18,151 nucleotides of DNA from Acholeplasmataceae bacterium. Its GTDB lineage: Bacteria > Bacillota > Negativicutes > Acidaminococcales > Acidaminococcaceae. The translations under genes were made by a program, and so were the position numbers. The notes below the pieces were generated by a model. That model did no database searches, was not told the origin of the DNA, and saw only the letters and a program-made list of their open reading frames with translations. Shown one piece after another: positions 14,488 through 18,151 of this stretch (positions are counted from its first letter, which is position 1; every line of letters starts with the position of its first letter). Where the stretch lies: NCBI GenBank assembly GCA_012719555.1, contig JAAYAE010000131.1, positions 1 to 18,151 of the forward strand, written 5' to 3'.

Positions 14488-15576
14488 TTAATCATTTTCT
14501 CTTAAAATAGCTTCGGCAATATAGTCTGCTGCCAGAGGTTTGCCCATTGCACCTAAGAATATATTGTCAGCCCTGTCATATTCTCGTACAGCTCGTGCTA
14601 CTTCAAAAGGTGTGCGCCCTATTTTAACTGCGCCTATACTCTCCAAATAGCTGGCATTGGCTTCTTCTTGTCCCGGCAGTGGATTATAAATAATGTATTT
14701 TACCCTAGTAGTCAAGGCTTCTGCTGCAGTTAGTCCACCTGCTTTTGTGACAAGATAATCTGCGCTATTCATTAATTGTGCCACAGAATCAATAAAACCA
14801 AACACTTTAACGTCAAAGGGTAAATGTCTTAGTTGCCTAGCCAAGCCTACATTTCTACCTGTTATAGCTACAAATTTTATAGTGGCATCATAATTATTAA
14901 CTACAGCTGTAATGAGATCTTCCATAGGTAATATGCCATCACCACCACCCATAAGCAGACACACTCGTTCATTCTTTTTCCAGCCAAATTTCATACGTAC
15001 ATAATCGCGATTATATTCCTCACGAAATTCCTTACGCACAGGTATACCATAATAAAATACTTTTTGCCATTTTTTTGTATCTACATTTGGTTTGATATCC
15101 GCTGCAGCTAAAAAATAAGCATATGTTCTATCACAAAGCCACCATTTATGTACAGTAAAATCAGTAACCACTGATGCTAAGAAAATTTTTGGATGTTCTT
15201 TCTTATATAGGTCAATAATACCCGCTGGTGTAGCATGTGTCGCTATAACTATGTCAGGACGCACTTTCTTCAAAAAACTTGCAGCAAGTTGTGCTAAAAG
15301 CCTGTTAATTATGTTCCGCAGCCACAAGGATCCGGAAGGATTATTCCCCCATTTATATACAAAAGCATAGGATTCAGGAAAAAATTTTAATATTAAAAGA
15401 TAAGATTTTAAAAACACCGTCCCAATGATTTTAGGGAAAAAATCAAAAGCACTGGCTTGTGTAATTTTGCATTCCGGATATTTTAAAAAAGCTTCTTCTA
15501 AAGCTCTCGCCGCTAATTGATGTCCTGAACCAATAGGAGCAGATAAAATTAAAATGCTATGTTTAACAAGCGACAT
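14488..15576 (-). CDS. UDP-sugar glycosyltransferase of the MGDG synthase/UgtP type
   Basis: A 362-residue GT-B enzyme. The N-terminal half is the MGDG-synthase-type acceptor domain with SAPIGSGHQLAARAL (12-26). The C-terminal half is GT28-like, with GFIDSVAQLMNSADYLVTKAGG and the nucleotide-sugar motif PLPGQEEAN. Relatives add glucose or galactose to diacylglycerol to make glycolipids, or act on other membrane acceptors. It likely works at the cytoplasmic membrane face; the sugar and acceptor cannot be read from sequence. Two ATGs are possible, at 15585 and 15576. GGGAG directly abuts the first and lies 9 nt before the second, so 15576 is preferred. It appears to be a single-gene unit divergent from nicotinate phosphoribosyltransferase. 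No clear terminator follows before the dprA promoter. Confidence 0.85.
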   Translation of the reverse strand: MSLVKHSILILSAPIGSGHQLAARALEEAFLKYPECKITQASAFDFFPKIIGTVFLKSYLLILKFFPESYAFVYKWGNNPSGSLWLRNIINRLLAQLAASFLKKVRPDIVIATHATPAGIIDLYKKEHPKIFLASVVTDFTVHKWWLCDRTYAYFLAAADIKPNVDTKKWQKVFYYGIPVRKEFREEYNRDYVRMKFGWKKNERVCLLMGGGDGILPMEDLITAVVNNYDATIKFVAITGRNVGLARQLRHLPFDVKVFGFIDSVAQLMNSADYLVTKAGGLTAAEALTTRVKYIIYNPLPGQEEANASYLESIGAVKIGRTPFEVARAVREYDRADNIFLGAMGKPLAADYIAEAILREND

Positions 15577-15585
15577 TTGAAACAT

Positions 15586-15590
15586 CTCCC
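15586..15590 (-). promoter_or_regulatory. Ribosome binding site deciding the glycosyltransferase start
   Basis: GGGAG on the minus strand directly abuts the ATG at 15585, too close for use, and lies 9 nt before the ATG at 15576. The second is chosen. Confidence 0.6.
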
Positions 15591-15610
15591 ATTCATTTTT
15601 TACAAATAGC

Positions 15611-15640
15611 TTGCATATTAAGACGTATTTATTGTATCAT
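15611..15640 (+). promoter_or_regulatory. Probable promoter of nicotinate phosphoribosyltransferase
   Basis: TTGCAT (15611-15616) and TATCAT (15635-15640) with an 18-nt spacer on the plus strand. The start of transcription would be near 15647, leaving a 59-nt leader. The -10 box overlaps that of the opposite promoter. Confidence 0.45.
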
Positions 15641-15658
15641 AATTGTTAATCATTACAA
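15631..15658 (-). promoter_or_regulatory. Probable promoter of the glycosyltransferase gene
   Basis: On the minus strand TTGTAA (15658-15653) and TACAAT (15636-15631) are 16 nt apart, with the TG of an extended -10 (TGATACAAT). A leader of about 48 nt would result. Pentamers TTGTA and TACAA bracket the same core. Confidence 0.5.
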
Positions 15659-15693
15659 GTTTTTATTTACTTATTAGCAATATGCAAATTACT

Positions 15694-15698
15694 GGAGG
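15694..15698 (+). promoter_or_regulatory. Ribosome binding site that fixes the nicotinate phosphoribosyltransferase start
   Basis: GGAGG lies 7 nt before the ATG at 15706. The open frame reaches back to 15643, but that codon would precede the predicted transcription start and has no ribosome site. Confidence 0.8.
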
Positions 15699-15705
15699 CA
15701 CTACC

Positions 15706-16758
15706 ATGACAAACAGATTACCCATTTCACATTTTAATTTCCCTGTAGAAAAAATCAAAACCGGTTATTACAGTGATGCCTACTTTTTGCGTACAGAAGA
15801 GATTTTAAATTCTGATAATCACCACCCAAGAGTATTGATGCAAGTTTTCCAAAGGGAGACTCAAATCCTTTGTGGTATTGATGAAGTTATTGCCCTTATT
15901 AAGACTTGTGCTCACAATCCCGAAAATATTATTATTCATGCTTTGCATGATGGCGATACAATTGCTCCTTGGGAAACATTGTTGACAATAGAAGGCGATT
16001 TAGCTGATTTTGCTCATTTAGAAACTATCTACTTGGGTATTTTAGCAAGACAAAGTCGTATTGCCACTAATGTCCGTAGAGTTGTAGAAGCTGCCAATGG
16101 TAAATCCGTTCTTTTCTTCCCTGCCCGTTATGATTCTTATGTTACCCAGGAAGAAGACGGCTATGCCGCCATGATTGGCGGAATTAAAGGCTTTTCCACA
16201 GATGCCAACGCAAAAGCGTCGGGCGGTGTCGGTTTAGGAACTATTCCTCATGCACTTATTGCAACATATAATGGTGACACAGTAGCAGCAACAGTTGCGT
16301 TTGATAAACATGTTGATCCTTCAATTGCACGTATAGCCTTAGTTGATTTTGACAATGATTGTGTAAATACTTCCCTTGCGGTAGCACGTAAATTAGGTAA
16401 AAAACTTGCAGGCGTAAGATTGGATACTTCAGGAAGTATGGTAGATAAAAGTATTGTACCCATGATGGGTAATTTTGCCCCTACCGGTGTTTGTAAGGAA
16501 TTGGTGCAAAATGTACGCAAAGCTTTAGATGCCGAAGGTTTTGATTATGTAAAAATCATCGTTTCCGGTGGTTTTGATGCTAAAAAAGTTGCTGCTTTTG
16601 AAAAAGCCCAAATACCTGTTGACACTTATGCCGTAGGTAGTAGCTTTTTTGATGGTAACATTAATTTTACTGCTGACATTGTCTTATTAGATGGTAAACC
16701 TTGTGCTAAAGCTGGTCGTCAATACTTCCCCAATCCTAAACTAGAGTTAGTAAAATAA
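15706..16758 (+). CDS. pncB: Nicotinate phosphoribosyltransferase
   Basis: It joins nicotinate to PRPP to give nicotinate mononucleotide, the entry step of NAD salvage. The 350-residue protein is of the short bacterial/archaeal type rather than the long E. coli PncB type. Family features are YYSDAYFLRTEEIL (21-34), FQRETQILCGIDE (48-60) with a conserved acidic pocket, and FPARYD (138-143). They continue with GGIKGFSTDANA (158-169), RLDTSG (238-243), the phosphate-binding SGGFD (287-291) and YAVGSSFF (308-315). Quinolinate phosphoribosyltransferase shares the fold but is shorter. It is a single-gene unit with its own promoter and a good terminator, divergent from the glycosyltransferase. Symbol given by function; some databases use other names for this subfamily. 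Confidence 0.9.
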   Translation: MTNRLPISHFNFPVEKIKTGYYSDAYFLRTEEILNSDNHHPRVLMQVFQRETQILCGIDEVIALIKTCAHNPENIIIHALHDGDTIAPWETLLTIEGDLADFAHLETIYLGILARQSRIATNVRRVVEAANGKSVLFFPARYDSYVTQEEDGYAAMIGGIKGFSTDANAKASGGVGLGTIPHALIATYNGDTVAATVAFDKHVDPSIARIALVDFDNDCVNTSLAVARKLGKKLAGVRLDTSGSMVDKSIVPMMGNFAPTGVCKELVQNVRKALDAEGFDYVKIIVSGGFDAKKVAAFEKAQIPVDTYAVGSSFFDGNINFTADIVLLDGKPCAKAGRQYFPNPKLELVK

Positions 16759-16765
16759 TCAGCAA

Positions 16766-16798
16766 AGGCGCTATCGTAAATACGATGGCGCCCTTTTC
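16766..16798 (+). terminator. Terminator after nicotinate phosphoribosyltransferase
   Basis: GGCGCTATCG (16767-16776) pairs with CGATGGCGCC (16783-16792, one G-U pair) around a 6-nt loop, followed by CTTTTC. It starts 8 nt after the stop codon. Confidence 0.8.
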
Positions 16799-16834
16799 AT
16801 AAAAACAGACAATTATTAACCAAATATAATTATG

Positions 16835-16840
16835 AAGGGT
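16835..16840 (+). promoter_or_regulatory. Ribosome binding site supporting the hydF start
   Basis: AAGGGT lies 9 nt before the ATG at 16850. A TATAAT at 16825-16830 could be the -10 box for hydF, which would put the transcription start after the earlier in-frame ATG at 16832; no -35 accompanies it. Confidence 0.5.
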
Positions 16841-16849
16841 CTTGATATC

Positions 16850-18064
16850 ATGTCTCTTAATTCTACTCCATCCGGTGAACGTATTCACATAGGTATTTTT
16901 GGTAAACGTAATGCCGGTAAATCCAGTGTCATTAACGCCTTAACCGGACAAGATTTGGCTATTGTCTCAGATATAAAGGGGACTACCACAGACCCCGTTT
17001 ACAAAGCCATGGAACTTCTCCCCTTAGGACCGGTTATGATAATCGACACACCCGGCCTTGATGACGAAGGTGACCTTGGTCTAAAACGTATGGAAAAAGC
17101 CTATCAAGTCCTCAACAAAACTGATATAGCGCTCTTAGTCGTAGATGCCACAATTGGTATAGGTCCTGAAGACCTAGCTATTCTCGCCCAGTTTCAAGCT
17201 AAAAAACTAAACTTTTTAGTTATTTTCAATAAATGTGACCTTATTACTCAAAGCCCAAACTGTCCGCCGGAATATGTTCCTTATAGTGTGGAAATAAGCT
17301 CATCTACTAGAAAAAATATTAACTATTTAAAAGAAAGGATTGCCCATATAGTCCCTTCTGACAATATGACCCTTAAAATTGTTGGAGATCTTTTAGAACC
17401 TGATGACTTTGTAGTTTTAGTGGTGCCTGTAGATTCAGCTGCTCCTAAGGGACGCTTAATTTTACCGCAGCAACAAACTGTTCGTGATATATTAGAAGCT
17501 CATGCAGTTTCAATTGTTGTCCAAACGCCACAACTAAAACAAACACTAGCTTCCCTAGGGAAAAAAGCTAAAATGGTTATTACTGATAGCCAAGCCTTTG
17601 CTCAGGTTTCACAAGATACACCTGAAGATATAATCCTTACCTCTTTTTCTATTCTCTTTGCTCGTTATAAAGGCGACTTAGCTACAGCTGTAGCTGGTGC
17701 TAAACTGTTAGATAGTATTGAAAATGAGGATATAATCCTCATTTCTGAGGGCTGTACACATCATAGACAATGTGACGACATTGGTACAGTTAAACTGCCA
17801 AGTTGGATAAAAAACTATACAGGCAAAAGTCCTAAATTTGAATTCTCCAGTGGGACTGAATTCCCCCGAGACTTAAGTAAGTATAAATTAGTTATTCATT
17901 GTGGGGCTTGTATGGTAAATGAAAAAGAGATGAAACATCGCATTGCACATGCACTGGAGGAAAAAATCGCCATTACTAACTATGGTATAGCTATAGCATA
18001 TATGCATGGTATTCTTCCCCGTAGCTTGCAAGCTTTTCCTGAAATAGCGGCTTTAATTAAATAA
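16850..18064 (+). CDS. hydF: [FeFe]-hydrogenase H-cluster maturation GTPase HydF
   Basis: HydF is the GTPase and scaffold that, with the radical-SAM enzymes HydE and HydG, assembles the diiron subcluster of [FeFe] hydrogenase. The 404-residue protein has an N-terminal Era/TrmE-like GTPase domain: Walker A GKRNAGKSS (18-26), GTTTDP (44-49), DTPG (66-69) and NKCD (127-130). A dimerisation region follows, then a C-terminal [4Fe-4S] site with CTH (302-304) and HCGAC (350-354). The intervening 45 residues are about as expected for the family CxH...HCxxC motif. An ATG at 16832 is in frame, but the ATG at 16850 has a ribosome site. hydE, hydG and hydrogenase genes are not in the window. Terminators on both sides suggest a single-gene unit. 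Its presence implies hydrogen metabolism in an anaerobe. Confidence 0.95.
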   Translation: MSLNSTPSGERIHIGIFGKRNAGKSSVINALTGQDLAIVSDIKGTTTDPVYKAMELLPLGPVMIIDTPGLDDEGDLGLKRMEKAYQVLNKTDIALLVVDATIGIGPEDLAILAQFQAKKLNFLVIFNKCDLITQSPNCPPEYVPYSVEISSSTRKNINYLKERIAHIVPSDNMTLKIVGDLLEPDDFVVLVVPVDSAAPKGRLILPQQQTVRDILEAHAVSIVVQTPQLKQTLASLGKKAKMVITDSQAFAQVSQDTPEDIILTSFSILFARYKGDLATAVAGAKLLDSIENEDIILISEGCTHHRQCDDIGTVKLPSWIKNYTGKSPKFEFSSGTEFPRDLSKYKLVIHCGACMVNEKEMKHRIAHALEEKIAITNYGIAIAYMHGILPRSLQAFPEIAALIK

Positions 18065-18084
18065 CTTTTAGTATATATTAATGC

Positions 18085-18125
18085 AAAAACGTATATCTCA
18101 ATTTAATGAGATATACGTTTTTTTT
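18085..18125 (+). terminator. Strong terminator after hydF, probably bidirectional
   Basis: AAAAACGTATATCTCA (18085-18100) and TGAGATATACGTTTTT (18107-18122) form a perfect 16-bp stem with a 6-nt loop and an 8-T tail. The A-run on the left arm makes it able to work for a gene arriving from the right as well. The last 26 bases of the window hold only an AT repeat-like stretch. Confidence 0.9.
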
Positions 18126-18151
18126 ACTATATATATATGCTGTTTTTATAC

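Noticed and set aside
16248..16520. 90-codon open frame on the minus strand inside pncB
   Set aside because: It mirrors conserved catalytic segments of nicotinate phosphoribosyltransferase and has no sign of independent coding.
16801..16849. Strong promoter for hydF based on TATAAT at 16825-16830
   Set aside because: No -35 lies at 15-19 nt and the region is very AT-rich; noted only as a possible -10.
1..18151. An undescribed defence, mobile or biosynthetic system
   Set aside because: All complete genes belong to known housekeeping or broad enzyme families, with no repeats, atypical genes or large unexplained gaps.

Overview
The window is an AT-rich, gene-dense stretch of housekeeping chromosome from a low-GC Firmicute. 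The marks are codY, the folate-type tRNA methyltransferase trmFO, the dprA-topA-trmFO-xerC-codY string, the M50 protease-trpS-scpA-scpB string, and the rluB-FAD oxidoreductase-cmk string, all of which are recurring Firmicutes neighbourhoods. An [FeFe]-hydrogenase maturase (hydF) and a probable iron-sulfur tryptophanyl-tRNA synthetase point to a strict anaerobe. The sporulation genes spmA/spmB that often sit between scpB and rluB in clostridia are absent. I infer a non-sporulating anaerobe, possibly in the Negativicutes, but the sequence does not settle the lineage.

Layout, right to left for the minus-strand genes. dprA, topA, trmFO, xerC and codY (14394 down to 8099) form one tight operon behind a near-consensus promoter at 14454-14482, and a hairpin terminator follows codY. 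Downstream lie an SGNH hydrolase and a membrane metallophosphoesterase overlapped by 4 nt, then a crotonase-fold enzyme that ends in a strong terminator at 5514-5554. A second promoter (5494-5522) drives the site-2 protease, trpS, scpA and scpB, ending in a terminator that overlaps the scpB stop codon. After a 211-nt gap with a weak promoter and a leader hairpin come rluB, a BaiN/HI0933-type FAD oxidoreductase and the start of cytidylate kinase, which runs off the left edge.

At the right end a UgtP/MGDG-synthase-type glycosyltransferase (minus) and nicotinate phosphoribosyltransferase (plus) diverge from a short region whose predicted -10 boxes overlap. hydF follows on the plus strand between two clear terminators.

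The genes cover chromosome handling (scpA, scpB, topA, xerC, dprA), RNA modification and charging (rluB, trmFO, trpS), nutrient regulation (codY), nucleotide and cofactor salvage (cmk, nicotinate phosphoribosyltransferase), envelope or lipid work (glycosyltransferase, SGNH hydrolase, phosphoesterase, M50 protease) and hydrogenase assembly (hydF). I find no mobile element, CRISPR array, tRNA, rRNA, phage gene or defence system, and no convincing new system. The points worth a second look are the cysteine motif in TrpRS, changed residues in the CodY effector pocket, the missing hslVU between xerC and codY, and a crotonase lacking the hydratase glutamates. No gene-free stretch exceeds 300 bases.
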